Positions 45,893 through 54,492 of a DNA stretch of 64,000 nt are shown in pieces. Each line of letters starts with the position of its first letter. Positions within the stretch are counted from its first letter, which is position 1. The stretch is taken from contig NZ_FNXY01000002.1 of the NCBI RefSeq assembly GCF_900108855.1, positions 1-64,000 on the forward strand. Reading direction: 5' to 3'. Below the pieces are notes generated by a model. That model was not told where the DNA came from and did not search any database. It saw only the letters and a program-made list of their open reading frames with translations. The translations under genes and the position numbers were made by a program. The stretch comes from Dyadobacter koreensis (GTDB lineage Bacteria; Bacteroidota; Bacteroidia; Cytophagales; Spirosomataceae).

Positions 45893-46459
45893 ATGCAGGA
45901 AATAGAGCCTTATTACAACTGGGAGAAGCATTATGTGGCAAGCCGTGACCGAAAATCTCCGTTTTATGGCCGGACCTACAATCTTGACTATTACGAGAAT
46001 GCAATCTATGGATATTATATTCATCCGCTTTGGGATCATATCGGATCAGAAACCCTTTATGTCAAAATTCTTTACGCCGACTACAACAAGCATTTCGTAA
46101 TCATCGAACTTTTTGGTGAGTGGAATGATACGCTGCATAATGACATTATGTATTTTAAACGGCAGGTTGTTGATCCTCTGATTGAGGAAGGAATTAATCA
46201 ATTTATCCTGTTAGGTGAGAATGTCATGAATTTTCATGGCGCGGAAGATGACTATTATGCTGAATGGTTTGATGATGTTGAAGACGGATGGATTGCCACA
46301 GTCAATTTTAGAGATCATGTCGAGGAAGAATGGAAGCGTTTCCGGCTTGATTATTATCTGAATTTTGGCGGAACACTACAATTGGACAACTGGCGAACGC
46401 TTCAGCCAGACATCTTTTATGAAATCGTTAAAAAATTGATCACTAGAAGGTTATCCTAG
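45893..46459 (+). CDS. Uncharacterised acidic 188-aa protein
   Basis: I do not recognise a named family. The product starts MQEIEPYYNWEKHYVASRDR, is rich in Tyr, Trp, Asp and Glu, and has no signal peptide or membrane helix. A core strand set is visible (TLYVKILYADYNKHFVIIELFGEW), followed by helix and strand (FKRQVVDPLIEEGINQFILLGENVMNF). The tyrosine-rich N-terminus and acidic loops (EDDYYAEWFDDVEDG) suggest a cytosolic alpha/beta protein. It stands before the LEA-like gene (96 bases to its ATG) with no terminator between them, so co-transcription is possible. Confidence 0.65.
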   Translation: MQEIEPYYNWEKHYVASRDRKSPFYGRTYNLDYYENAIYGYYIHPLWDHIGSETLYVKILYADYNKHFVIIELFGEWNDTLHNDIMYFKRQVVDPLIEEGINQFILLGENVMNFHGAEDDYYAEWFDDVEDGWIATVNFRDHVEEEWKRFRLDYYLNFGGTLQLDNWRTLQPDIFYEIVKKLITRRLS

Positions 46460-46555
46460 TAAAAAGGTATGCTTATTGCTTGCAACCTTGATAAGTCCTT
46501 TGTAGCTTACGTGTTCAACCTTTTAATCTATTCCATCCAAACATCATCCACTCAT

Positions 46556-47674
46556 ATGGCAGACAATGAAAAACCTAAACCAACCGATGCAGACGAGTCG
46601 TTGGATAAAAAAATTGAAGACATTAAGGACAAATCGATCGAAGTTAAAGATGAAGCTGCCGAAGGTATTTCGGAGATAAAAGAGGATGTGGAGATTGGAG
46701 CTGAGACGGAGGTAGAAGAAGTAAAGGCTGAGACTTCGGATAAAATTGAAGAAGTAAAAGCAGAGGCGGCTGAATTGAAAGATGAAGCTGCCGACAAAGC
46801 TGAGGAATACAAAGAAACTGCTTCTGAGAAAGTTGAGGAAGTGAAAGCTGAAGCGACTGACTTGAAAGATGAAGCCGTTGATAAAGTTGAAGAATACAAA
46901 GAAATTGCTTCTGAGAAATTTGATAATGTGAAAGCGGAAGCGGGCGATAAAGTGGATGAGTTAAAAGCAACCGGACAGGAAAAACTGGAAGATGTCAAAG
47001 AAACTTTTGCTGAGGCAAAAGATTCGGCTGCTGAAAAAGTGGATGAGGTACAGGAAATTGCAGAGGAAAAAGTTGAAGATGTCAAATCAGAGGTTGCCGA
47101 TATCAAAGCAGATGCGGAGTACAAGGTTGATGAATTGAAAACGGAAGCCGCAGAAAAAACAGAGGCTGCTCAGGAAAAGGTTGCAGAAGTTAAGGAAGAG
47201 GTAGTTGATAAAGCCGAAGAAGTTAAGGAAGTGGCCGCTGAGAAAGTTGAAGAAATAAAATCTGGTTTTTCAGGCAAGGTAGAACAGTTGCAGAATGAAG
47301 TTGAGTTAAATATTGCTGCTGGAAAAGTTAGGGCGGAGGAAATTATTTCTGACCTGTCGGGAAGAGCAGATCATTTGAAAGAAGAGGCTGCCGATAAATT
47401 TGCTGAATTGAAAGAAGAAGCAACGGAAAAATTCGCTGATCTGAGAGAAGACGCCGCTGAAAAATTTGCTGACGCGAAAGAACTTGCCTCTGAGAAATTG
47501 GAAGATGCGAAAGAAATTGCAGCAGAAAAATTAGCAGAGGCACAAGTCAAGGCGGCAGAATTAAAAGCCAAAGCCGCAGAAGAGATTGATGAACTAAAAC
47601 ATTCTGCTTCGGAAACTTTCGAAGAAACAAAAACAAAGGCCAAGGGATTCTGGGCACGCTTGTTTGGGAAATAA
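46556..47674 (+). CDS. LEA/apolipoprotein-like amphipathic repeat protein
   Basis: The product is 372 aa from the ATG at 46556 (MADNEKPKPTDADESLDKKI). The frame is open upstream to 46469, but that part does not fit. Almost the whole protein is an 11-residue-like repeat of the form 'EKVEEVKAEA-x-x-LKDEA' (about 25-360), dominated by Glu, Lys, Ala and Asp. It has no Cys and very few aromatic residues. This is the composition of group-3 LEA and apolipoprotein-like proteins: amphipathic helices that protect membranes or proteins during drying. The C-terminus KTKAKGFWARLFGK is a hydrophobic/basic tail that may bind membranes. A terminator follows. Its role in stress protection is inferred only. 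Confidence 0.75.
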   Translation: MADNEKPKPTDADESLDKKIEDIKDKSIEVKDEAAEGISEIKEDVEIGAETEVEEVKAETSDKIEEVKAEAAELKDEAADKAEEYKETASEKVEEVKAEATDLKDEAVDKVEEYKEIASEKFDNVKAEAGDKVDELKATGQEKLEDVKETFAEAKDSAAEKVDEVQEIAEEKVEDVKSEVADIKADAEYKVDELKTEAAEKTEAAQEKVAEVKEEVVDKAEEVKEVAAEKVEEIKSGFSGKVEQLQNEVELNIAAGKVRAEEIISDLSGRADHLKEEAADKFAELKEEATEKFADLREDAAEKFADAKELASEKLEDAKEIAAEKLAEAQVKAAELKAKAAEEIDELKHSASETFEETKTKAKGFWARLFGK

Positions 47675-47697
47675 AAGTCAGATTACAAATATTTTCA

Positions 47698-47731
47698 CTG
47701 CCTGTCGGATCAAGTATATTCCGGCAGGCAG
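47698..47731 (+). terminator. Terminator after the LEA-like gene
   Basis: CTGCCTGTCGGA (47698-47709) pairs with TCCGGCAGGCAG (47720-47731) with one T-G pair and a 10-base loop, followed by TTTCTTT. Confidence 0.75.
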
Positions 47732-47863
47732 TTTCTTTGTAAATCCAATCTGATGAATTAATTGCTATCGGATTTCATGCAACAGTCTGATTTTCATTGC
47801 TCTATTGCTATCTGAAGATATTGGCGTTGACGGATTATTCGATAAGGACCTCAAAATTTATAC

Positions 47864-48952
47864 ATGAACAACAGAAATATAAGAATCAAAGATATTGCCT
47901 TAAAAGCAGAAGTTTCTACCGGGACCGTAGACCGTGTTTTGCATAATCGGGGAAAGGTTTCTGAGAAAGTTAAGGAGCGTATTCTGCAAATTATTGAGGA
48001 GAGTAATTATGAACCGAATCTTATGGCTCGCGCTTTGGGGGCTAACAAAACTTATCAAATTGCCGCGTTAATCCCGGATTACACAGTTGATTCCTATTGG
48101 AAGGCTCCCAAATCGGGAATCGAAAAAGCTGAGAAAGATTTGCGTCAGTATGGAATAGCAGTGAAGCAATTTGTCTTTAATCCTTATGACGTTAATTCTT
48201 ACATTGAAAAGGCTAGCGAACTGACGACATTTGAGCCTGATGGAATTTTACTTTCGCCCATTTTTTACCGGGAAACTCTTCCTTTTTTTCAAAAATGGAG
48301 TCGGGATAAAATTCCGTTCATAGTATTTAATACCCAAATTACTGAATTTGGAGCGCTTAGTTATATTGGCCAAGACTCATATCAGAGCGGAATGCTTGGA
48401 GCAAAGTTGCTTCATTATGGTCAGCCGGAACCATGTTCGATCCTGATTGCTCATATTGATGAAGAGATCAGCAATGCTGCCCACCTTATAAAAAAGGAAA
48501 GCGGTTTCCGGTATTATTTTGCTCAGGTCGATCCGGATAATCAATACAAAATTATCCGGGTTGAACTGAATCGGGCAGATCCAAAAGCTTTTTCTAAAAA
48601 ACTGGATGATCTTATTGATAGTACTCCTGATTTAAAGCATATTTTCGTAACGACTTCGAAAGCTTATGATATTGCTGACTATCTTGAGAAGAGAAACGCT
48701 ACAAAAATAAAAATTGTAGGGTATGACCTTATTCCTAAGAATCTTGATTATCTGAATTCTGGATTTATTTCTTTTCTGATTAATCAAAATCCCAAGGGAC
48801 AAGGTTATTTCGGGATAAGTCTGCTGGTTGATTTTCTGGTTTTTAAAAAGAATATTCCGGCACTTAAATTTCTTCCGCTTGATATCGTCACCAAAGAAAA
48901 TCTGAATTATTATGTAGACGAAGAAGATTTCGTCGGGCAGCTCGCCGACTGA
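47864..48952 (+). CDS. LacI-family regulator, second in window
   Basis: The 362-aa protein has a helix-turn-helix IRIKDIALKAEVSTGTVDRVLHN (about 5-27), with the hinge in ERILQIIEESNYEPNLMARALG. The sugar-binding domain follows (about 63-345), with IAALIPDYTVDSYWKAPKSGIEKAEKDL split by loops and QDSYQSGMLGAKLL. It resembles the RbsR/xylose-type ligand-binding fold with LacI DNA recognition. No operator-like palindrome was found next to it and no sugar gene is adjacent, so its target lies elsewhere or in the neighbouring phosphatase gene. Confidence 0.85.
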   Translation: MNNRNIRIKDIALKAEVSTGTVDRVLHNRGKVSEKVKERILQIIEESNYEPNLMARALGANKTYQIAALIPDYTVDSYWKAPKSGIEKAEKDLRQYGIAVKQFVFNPYDVNSYIEKASELTTFEPDGILLSPIFYRETLPFFQKWSRDKIPFIVFNTQITEFGALSYIGQDSYQSGMLGAKLLHYGQPEPCSILIAHIDEEISNAAHLIKKESGFRYYFAQVDPDNQYKIIRVELNRADPKAFSKKLDDLIDSTPDLKHIFVTTSKAYDIADYLEKRNATKIKIVGYDLIPKNLDYLNSGFISFLINQNPKGQGYFGISLLVDFLVFKKNIPALKFLPLDIVTKENLNYYVDEEDFVGQLAD

Positions 48953-49068
48953 AAATCAAGACCAAAGCTGGGAATCAATGCTGACGAAAATTAGATTTTA
49001 AAATCAAATTATTTAATTAGCTTTATTATTTTCATATTAATCTTGTTAATTCACAATTTAATCTTTGT

Positions 49069-49848
49069 ATGCATCTGGAAATAGAAGAATTACTATCAAT
49101 AGCCAGGGATGCCGGAAAGGTTGTTCTGGATGTATATGGCGATGAAAAGCAGTTTGAAGAAGTCAAATTTAAATCGGACCAATCACCTTTGACTTTGGCT
49201 GATGAGGCTTCCAATAATCTGATTGTTGAGAGGTTAAAAACATTTACTCCTGAGATCCCAATCCTGTCAGAAGAAGGGCGAGATATTTCGTATGAAGAAC
49301 GAAAATCCTGGGAATATTTCTGGTGTGTGGATCCTTTGGATGGAACAAAAGAATTTATAAACAGAAATGGTGAATTTACGATCAATATCGCGCTGATTAA
49401 AAACCGTGTCCCCGTTTTAGGAATTATTTATGTTCCGGTTAGCAATGTTATGTATTATGCTAATCAAGAGACCGGCGGCTGGAAAATTGATTCGGAGGGT
49501 ATAAAATCACATATAAAAGTTGATAAAAATAGTATAGACTGGGTTTCTGTGGGCAGCCGTTCTCACGCGTCCGATGTCGAAAAAGAAGTGCTTGCCAGAT
49601 ACCCTGTTGTCAAAAATGTTGCGATCGGCAGTTCAATTAAGTTTTGTCTGGTAGCGGAAGGAACGGCGCATATCTATTTCCGTCATGGTCCGACTATGGA
49701 ATGGGATACTGCCGCCGGACAAGCAATTCTTACATTGAGCGGAGGACAAATGACGACGCTCTCAGGCGAGCCGTTTTTATATAACAAACCTTCATTGCTG
49801 AACGGAAGTTTTATTTGCAGCGCACAATATCTGACTTTACGGGATTAA
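49069..49848 (+). CDS. cysQ: 3'(2'),5'-bisphosphate nucleotidase, CysQ-like
   Basis: The 259-aa inositol-monophosphatase superfamily protein carries the metal-binding sites PILSEEGRDI (about 64-73) and CVDPLDGTKEFINRNGEFTINIALI split over 86-112 (DPLDGTKEF is the CysQ signature), with WDTAAGQAIL (about 205-214) near the end. CysQ hydrolyses PAP to AMP and phosphate in sulfate assimilation. The KEF variant after DGT favours CysQ over inositol monophosphatase. It is cytosolic, and a terminator follows its stop codon. The alternative is a general IMPase-like phosphatase. Confidence 0.8.
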   Translation: MHLEIEELLSIARDAGKVVLDVYGDEKQFEEVKFKSDQSPLTLADEASNNLIVERLKTFTPEIPILSEEGRDISYEERKSWEYFWCVDPLDGTKEFINRNGEFTINIALIKNRVPVLGIIYVPVSNVMYYANQETGGWKIDSEGIKSHIKVDKNSIDWVSVGSRSHASDVEKEVLARYPVVKNVAIGSSIKFCLVAEGTAHIYFRHGPTMEWDTAAGQAILTLSGGQMTTLSGEPFLYNKPSLLNGSFICSAQYLTLRD

Positions 49849-49869
49849 ACTTGGTAGATCGAAGTGAAC

Positions 49870-49919
49870 AAGAGCGGATCATTCTGATACAGTATAATCA
49901 GATTGATCCGCTCTTTTTT
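49870..49919 (+). terminator. Terminator after cysQ
   Basis: AAGAGCGGATCA pairs with TGATCCGCTCTT (12 bp) and the stem extends by six pairs after one mismatch, followed by T6. It lies between cysQ and the DUF3500 gene. Confidence 0.85.
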
Positions 49920-49950
49920 ATTGCAAACTCTTTCCAATCAACAAACTACT

Positions 49951-51012
49951 ATGAAAAATAATCGCCGGTTCTTTCAACCAGGTTTGTTGCTTTTTCTTCT
50001 TTTTATTGCCAATAATGTAAATGCGCAGCAAAAAGCGCTGATAGCTGATATGACGGCATGTGTTGAAGATTTTATCAAAAGTCTTGACGCAGGACAGAGG
50101 AAAAATGCCAGCGTAACTTTCGCTGATTCTCTTCGTTTCGACTGGAATTATGTGCCGCGGTCCCGGAAAGGATTGACGTTGAAAAACATGAACGAAGGTC
50201 AGAAAGCGAAAGCTTTTGCGATGGTAAAATCCGTTTTGAGCGTTGGCGGCTACAAAAAAATTACAGCTATCGTGGACCTTGAAAATGTTCTTCGGGTGAT
50301 TGAAAATAAGTCATCTACAGATACATACCGTGATCCCGAAAATTATTCCTTTCTGATTTTTGGTAAGCCCGGACCGAAGGAGCCATGGGGATGGCGTATG
50401 GAGGGGCACCATATCTCACTTCATTTTACAATTGCAGGCGAAAACATCACTTTTACTCCTGGCTTTTTCGGATCAAACCCGGGAAAAGTTTTAGCTGAGG
50501 TTCCTCAAAAAGGCAAACGGATTTTGAAAGACGAACAGGATGTTGCATTTGAGCTGCTGCATTCTTTTTCTCCTGAACAGCAAAAAACGATAATTCTTTC
50601 AGAGAAGGCGCCGTGGGAAATTTTGACCACCAACAAAAGAAATAATCTGATCACGCTTAAACCGGAGGGGATAGCGATGAAAGATATGTCAAACACTCAA
50701 AAGGCGCTTTTTATTCGTCTGATTTCTGTTTATCTCGACCGGTACCATGTGACTTTGAAAGATCAACAAATGATTAAATTGAAGGAATCTGGGCTGAATG
50801 GCATACATTTTGCTTGGATGGGAGACATGGAGCCGCAAATTAAAGAGGGCGCAGGATACTATTATCGCATCCAGGGACCAACGATTTTGATTGAGCTGGA
50901 TAATACCCAAAATAACGGCAACCATATTCACACCGTTGTAAGAGATTTAACAAACGACTTCGGTGAAGATTTACTGCGTTTGCATTATCAAAAAATGCAC
51001 GCCAATCATTAG
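49951..51012 (+). CDS. DUF3500 family exported protein
   Basis: The product is 353 aa from the ATG at 49951 (MKNNRRFFQPGLLLFLLFIANNVNAQQ). The signal peptide is clear, and an upstream in-frame start would hide it. Recognised DUF3500 features are SVTFADSLRFDWNYVPRSRKGLTL (about 52-75), the MKSVLSVGGY-like helix, FLIFGKPGPKEPWGWRMEGHHISLHF and the C-terminal GPTILIELDNTQNNGNHIHTVVRD with paired histidines. Function is not known; the conserved Trp-Gly-Trp and His residues suggest a small-molecule or metal-binding site. It is 29 bases before the phosphorylase homologue and possibly co-transcribed with it. Confidence 0.75.
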   Translation: MKNNRRFFQPGLLLFLLFIANNVNAQQKALIADMTACVEDFIKSLDAGQRKNASVTFADSLRFDWNYVPRSRKGLTLKNMNEGQKAKAFAMVKSVLSVGGYKKITAIVDLENVLRVIENKSSTDTYRDPENYSFLIFGKPGPKEPWGWRMEGHHISLHFTIAGENITFTPGFFGSNPGKVLAEVPQKGKRILKDEQDVAFELLHSFSPEQQKTIILSEKAPWEILTTNKRNNLITLKPEGIAMKDMSNTQKALFIRLISVYLDRYHVTLKDQQMIKLKESGLNGIHFAWMGDMEPQIKEGAGYYYRIQGPTILIELDNTQNNGNHIHTVVRDLTNDFGEDLLRLHYQKMHANH

Positions 51013-51041
51013 AAAATATCTTTCATTTTAATCACTCTTCG

Positions 51042-52685
51042 ATGAAGCAGCCATTTTCTGTGCCATTCCAGCATCCGTTTAAAGCGGATAAAAACTATAC
51101 AAAATCAGTCGTTTACTTTTCCATGGAGTTCGCTCTGGATCAGGCTTTAAAAACATATTCAGGTGGTCTGGGTTTCCTTGCAGGATCGCATATGAAAAGT
51201 GTTTATGCCTTAAATCAGAATCTCGCCGGCGTAGGTATGTTGTGGAAATATGGATATTATGACCAGGGACGGAAAAGAGATAATAGTATGGAACCACAAT
51301 TTCATGAGAAGATTTATCACTTTCTGGAAGATACAGGAATCCATTTTTCTATTCCGATTTTGGGAAAGGATGTCTGGGTAAGAGCCTATTACCTGGCGCC
51401 GGAAGTTTTTAAAACCGCTCCAATGTTTTTTCTGACCACCGATACTGACGGAAATGATGAAGAGGCGAGAGCTATTTCTTATTCACTATACGATGCAGAT
51501 GTTACGATGAAGGTAGCGCAGTGTATGGTTTTGGGAATAGGGGGGGCGAAATTACTGGATGAGCTCAAATATCAGCCGGATGTTTATCATTTCAATGAGG
51601 CTCATGCAATTTCAGCTGCATTTTATTTATATCAGAAATATAAAAAACTGCCTGAATTAAAGAAACGGATGGTGTTTACCACACACACGCCCGAAGAGGC
51701 AGGAAACGAAAAACATGATATTAATTTTCTTGAAAATTTAGGATTCTTTTCCGGCCTCAAAATGGATGTAGTAAGGAAGATAACCGGAATAAAGGATAAT
51801 ATCTTTAATCATTCACTTGCTGCGTTGAGGTTAAGCCGAAAGGCGAACGGAGTATCCAAGTTACATGGTGAAGTATCAAGAAAGATGTGGAATGTTTTTC
51901 CGGGCATTTGTGAAATAACGCATATTACAAATGCTCAGAACAATACATACTGGGTTGATCCTGTTCTCGAAAATGCAAGAATCAAGAAGGATTCCCAAGC
52001 GATTTCAGTAAGAAAAAAAGAATTGAAAACTACACTTTTCAAAACAGTTGCGGATCAGTGCGGAAAGATTTTTGACCCCAATGTGTTGACGATTGTGTGG
52101 GCCCGTCGGTTTGCTGCTTATAAACGCCCTGATATTTTGACGTGGAATGTTGAACGATTCAAAACGCTGCTTGAAAATGCTGATTTTCCAATTCAGATTA
52201 TTTGGGCCGGTAAACCATATCCAAAAGACGAAGGCGCTATCAATACCTTCAATCATCTTTTTTATCTGAGCCATTATTTTCCAAATATGGCAGTTTTAAC
52301 TGGCTACGAACTCGGACTTTCCAAATTGCTGAAAGATGGTTCAGATGTTTGGCTTAATACGCCGGTTGTAACGCGGGAGGCATCCGGAACAAGTGGCATG
52401 ACAGCCGCTATGAATGCTTCTCTCAACGTTTCAACGTTCGATGGCTGGATTTGTGAATTTGCTAAAAATGAGGAAAACTCTTTCATACTTCCCGTAGCAG
52501 AAGGAGACGATATAAATAAGGTAGACTGTGATAATCTGTTTGAAGTAATTGAAAACAAAGTTCTTCCGACATATTACAAGGATCAACAAGAATGGCAGCG
52601 TCTGGTTTTAAATAGTATGAACGACGTCAGCGAAGAATTTAATTCAGATCGGATGGCCAGGGAATATTATGAAAAGCTGTATTGA
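51042..52685 (+). CDS. GT35 alpha-glucan phosphorylase homologue lacking the PLP lysine
   Basis: The 547-aa protein shows the short form of the glycogen phosphorylase fold: VYFSMEFALDQALKTYSGGLGFLAGSH (about 23-49), GMLWKYGYYDQ, TDTDGNDEEARAISYSLYD and WARRFAAYKRPDI (phosphate/glucose region). The site equivalent to 'GTSGMK-A-x-NG' that holds pyridoxal phosphate in GT35 enzymes reads GTSGMTAAMNASLN (Thr454 in place of Lys, Ala in place of Gly). The protein may therefore not bind PLP and could be a non-phosphorylase glycosyltransferase or a regulatory relative. The catalytic frame otherwise looks intact. No glycogen genes are adjacent. The frame is uninterrupted. Confidence 0.7.
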   Translation: MKQPFSVPFQHPFKADKNYTKSVVYFSMEFALDQALKTYSGGLGFLAGSHMKSVYALNQNLAGVGMLWKYGYYDQGRKRDNSMEPQFHEKIYHFLEDTGIHFSIPILGKDVWVRAYYLAPEVFKTAPMFFLTTDTDGNDEEARAISYSLYDADVTMKVAQCMVLGIGGAKLLDELKYQPDVYHFNEAHAISAAFYLYQKYKKLPELKKRMVFTTHTPEEAGNEKHDINFLENLGFFSGLKMDVVRKITGIKDNIFNHSLAALRLSRKANGVSKLHGEVSRKMWNVFPGICEITHITNAQNNTYWVDPVLENARIKKDSQAISVRKKELKTTLFKTVADQCGKIFDPNVLTIVWARRFAAYKRPDILTWNVERFKTLLENADFPIQIIWAGKPYPKDEGAINTFNHLFYLSHYFPNMAVLTGYELGLSKLLKDGSDVWLNTPVVTREASGTSGMTAAMNASLNVSTFDGWICEFAKNEENSFILPVAEGDDINKVDCDNLFEVIENKVLPTYYKDQQEWQRLVLNSMNDVSEEFNSDRMAREYYEKLY

Positions 52686-52710
52686 TTTTTCACACATAGC
52701 ATAAAAAGTA

Positions 52711-52743
52711 AAAGAGCGCAGAGGTTAAACTTTTGCGCTCTTT
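52711..52743. terminator. Terminator after the phosphorylase homologue
   Basis: AAAGAGCGCA pairs with TGCGCTCTTT (10 bp), with a 13-base loop, 26 bases after the stop codon. Confidence 0.8.
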
Positions 52744-52864
52744 GCTTTCTGGTTTTGCGCGAAAACTATCGTTGCATAAGTTAACCGTCTGTAAAGAATG
52801 AGGTCGGAAGCTAATATTGTCGAGTTTAATTTTATCATATTATAATTTACAATATTAGTTTCAA

Positions 52865-53190
52865 ATGAAGCAATATACTTTTGAATATACCGATTCGAGA
52901 TTCATGCTGGTATTGGTAGGTATTTTTATTGCGATCTTAGTCACTCTATTATCGTTGATGAGATATATTGTGCCGGCAATCAGGAGAATACTTCGGAGGT
53001 TGCGAGGATTGGATCGGTATTCGAGCAAAAGTGGATGCTTCCTTTTCTTGTTATCGCAACGGCGGATATCGCCTGGGTCTTTACACATGCCTTCATATCA
53101 GAAAAAGATTTGCTCAAATCCTTTTATACTTCAGTTGCGATTTTCATTGGTTTGTGGATAGCTTATTTCAAAGCCCGGCAAAAAAAGTGA
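52865..53190 (+). pseudogene. Frameshifted small membrane protein gene
   Basis: The frame beginning at ATG 52865 reads MKQYTFEYTDSRFMLVLVGI and a good membrane helix to about 52965, then turns into low-quality sequence (IRRILRRLRGLDRY). The next frame (-1) from about 52970 reads sensibly as AGNQENTSEVARIG, then a helix MLPFLVIATADIAWVF and a second helix FYTSVAIFIGLWIAYF, ending ARQKK at TGA 53188-53190. Joined, they give a coherent three-helix protein of about 108 aa missing one base. The break lies between about 52960 and 53010, with no homopolymer. It may be a real frameshift mutation, an assembly error, or (less likely) programmed recoding. Confidence 0.6.
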
Positions 53191-53260
53191 ACTCAAAATC
53201 CCGAATTCAAATGATAGTTAGTAGATTTGAGAAAGTCAAAAATCTAACCTTCACTCCTAG

Positions 53261-54331
53261 ATGAAAATTATTTACAGCATTATTTTTGCGCTTTTAATTA
53301 CTCATACTTCTTTCGCTCAGGATTATTCTGATAAAATCACCTTGGTAATTCACGGAGGTGCCGGAACGATCACGCGCGCCAACATGACCCCGGAAAAAGA
53401 GAAAGCGTATAGAGAAGTCCTTAATACGGCACTTCAAAATGGGTACGCAATTTTAAAAAAGGGAGGCACAAGTCTGCAAGCCGTCGAGGCCACCATTATG
53501 GTTATGGAAAACTCACCACTGTTCAACGCTGGTAAAGGTGCAGTTTTCACGCATGAAGGAAAAAATGAAATGGACGCGGCAATTATGGAAGGTAACACCC
53601 TGAAAGCAGGAGCCATTGCAGGCGTCACGACAATAAAGAACCCTATCAAAGGCGCGATCGCGGTGATGGAGAAGTCGCCGCATGTCATGATGGCTGGAAA
53701 AGGTGCAGATCAATTTGCAAAAGAACAAGGTTTAGAGATCGTCGATCCATCCTATTTTTATACAGAAGCGCGTTACAAAGCGCTGCAAAAAGCGTTAAAG
53801 GAAGAGAAAGTAGAATTGGACCATACTGAAAACAAAAAAGACGAAATCAAAAAATCACCAAAGACAGGCTATCAAAAAGAAGAAGATCTGATTTTTACGG
53901 AAGGCAAAAAATTTGGTACCGTCGGTTGCGTGGCATTGGACAAATTTGGAAATCTGACGGCTGGAACTTCGACCGGCGGAATGACTAATAAAAAATATGG
54001 GAGGGTGGGAGATGCGCCAATTATCGGTGCAGGGACATATGCCAATAACGTAACCTGTGCTGTTTCCGCAACAGGACATGGCGAATTTTTTATCCGATCG
54101 GTCGTCGCTTACGATATTTCTTCGTTGATGGAATATAAGGGTTTATCAGTAAAAGATGCTGCTGACGAAGTAGTGATGAAAAAGCTGGTTGATCGAGGAG
54201 GAGAAGGCGGTGTAATTGCCCTGGATAGAAACGGGAATATAGCGATGCCTTTCAATAGTGAAGGTATGTACCGTGGTTATATCAAAGATGGCAAAAGCGA
54301 AGTAATGATTTATAAAGATGAGAAACGCTAA
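53261..54331 (+). CDS. Isoaspartyl peptidase / L-asparaginase, exported (Ntn-hydrolase)
   Basis: The 356-aa protein has a signal peptide (MKIIYSIIFALLITHTSFAQ). The Ntn-hydrolase fold follows: ITLVIHGGAGTI (about 25-36), NPIKGAIAVM with MAGKGADQFA, and the autocleavage site TVGCVALD with nucleophile Thr220 preceded by Gly (KKFGTVGC). TAGTSTGGMTNKKYGRVGDAPIIGAGTYA (about 234-262) holds the substrate pocket. The enzyme splits isoaspartyl dipeptides or asparagine and is processed into alpha and beta subunits at Thr220. A possible role is peptide scavenging in the periplasm. The REP-like hairpin cluster starts at its stop codon. Confidence 0.9.
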   Translation: MKIIYSIIFALLITHTSFAQDYSDKITLVIHGGAGTITRANMTPEKEKAYREVLNTALQNGYAILKKGGTSLQAVEATIMVMENSPLFNAGKGAVFTHEGKNEMDAAIMEGNTLKAGAIAGVTTIKNPIKGAIAVMEKSPHVMMAGKGADQFAKEQGLEIVDPSYFYTEARYKALQKALKEEKVELDHTENKKDEIKKSPKTGYQKEEDLIFTEGKKFGTVGCVALDKFGNLTAGTSTGGMTNKKYGRVGDAPIIGAGTYANNVTCAVSATGHGEFFIRSVVAYDISSLMEYKGLSVKDAADEVVMKKLVDRGGEGGVIALDRNGNIAMPFNSEGMYRGYIKDGKSEVMIYKDEKR

Positions 54332-54487
54332 CGCTGATTTGCAATCAGTGTTGCTTGGTTTCGCATTTTTAACGCGCGTAAAAGAAGTGGCAGTTAAAAT
54401 AAATCCAATAAACGAAAAATAAACCTGACATAGAGAACACGCGTTGCAAACGCTGCACCATAACCGCACCGATTGCAAATCGGTGCG
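54330..54487. repeat. Cluster of three REP-like hairpins with a GCA loop core
   Basis: Hairpin 1 is 54330-54352 (10-bp stem with one G-U pair, TGC loop). Hairpin 2 is 54441-54453 (5-bp stem GCGTT/AACGC, GCA loop). Hairpin 3 is 54465-54487 (10-bp stem CGCACCGATT/AATCGGTGCG, GCA loop). All three share a TTGCAA centre and a GATT/AATC-like or CGTT/AACG stem. Similar elements are known in Bacteroidetes near REP-associated transposases. No transposase is in this window. Confidence 0.55.
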
Positions 54488-54492
54488 AGCCG

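Noticed and set aside
46552..47124. Long open frames antisense to the LEA-like gene (also 46644-46970, 47371-47643)
   Set aside because: They mirror the biased GAA/AAA/GCT repeat codons of the real gene, giving Ser/Leu-rich nonsense with no domain or start context.
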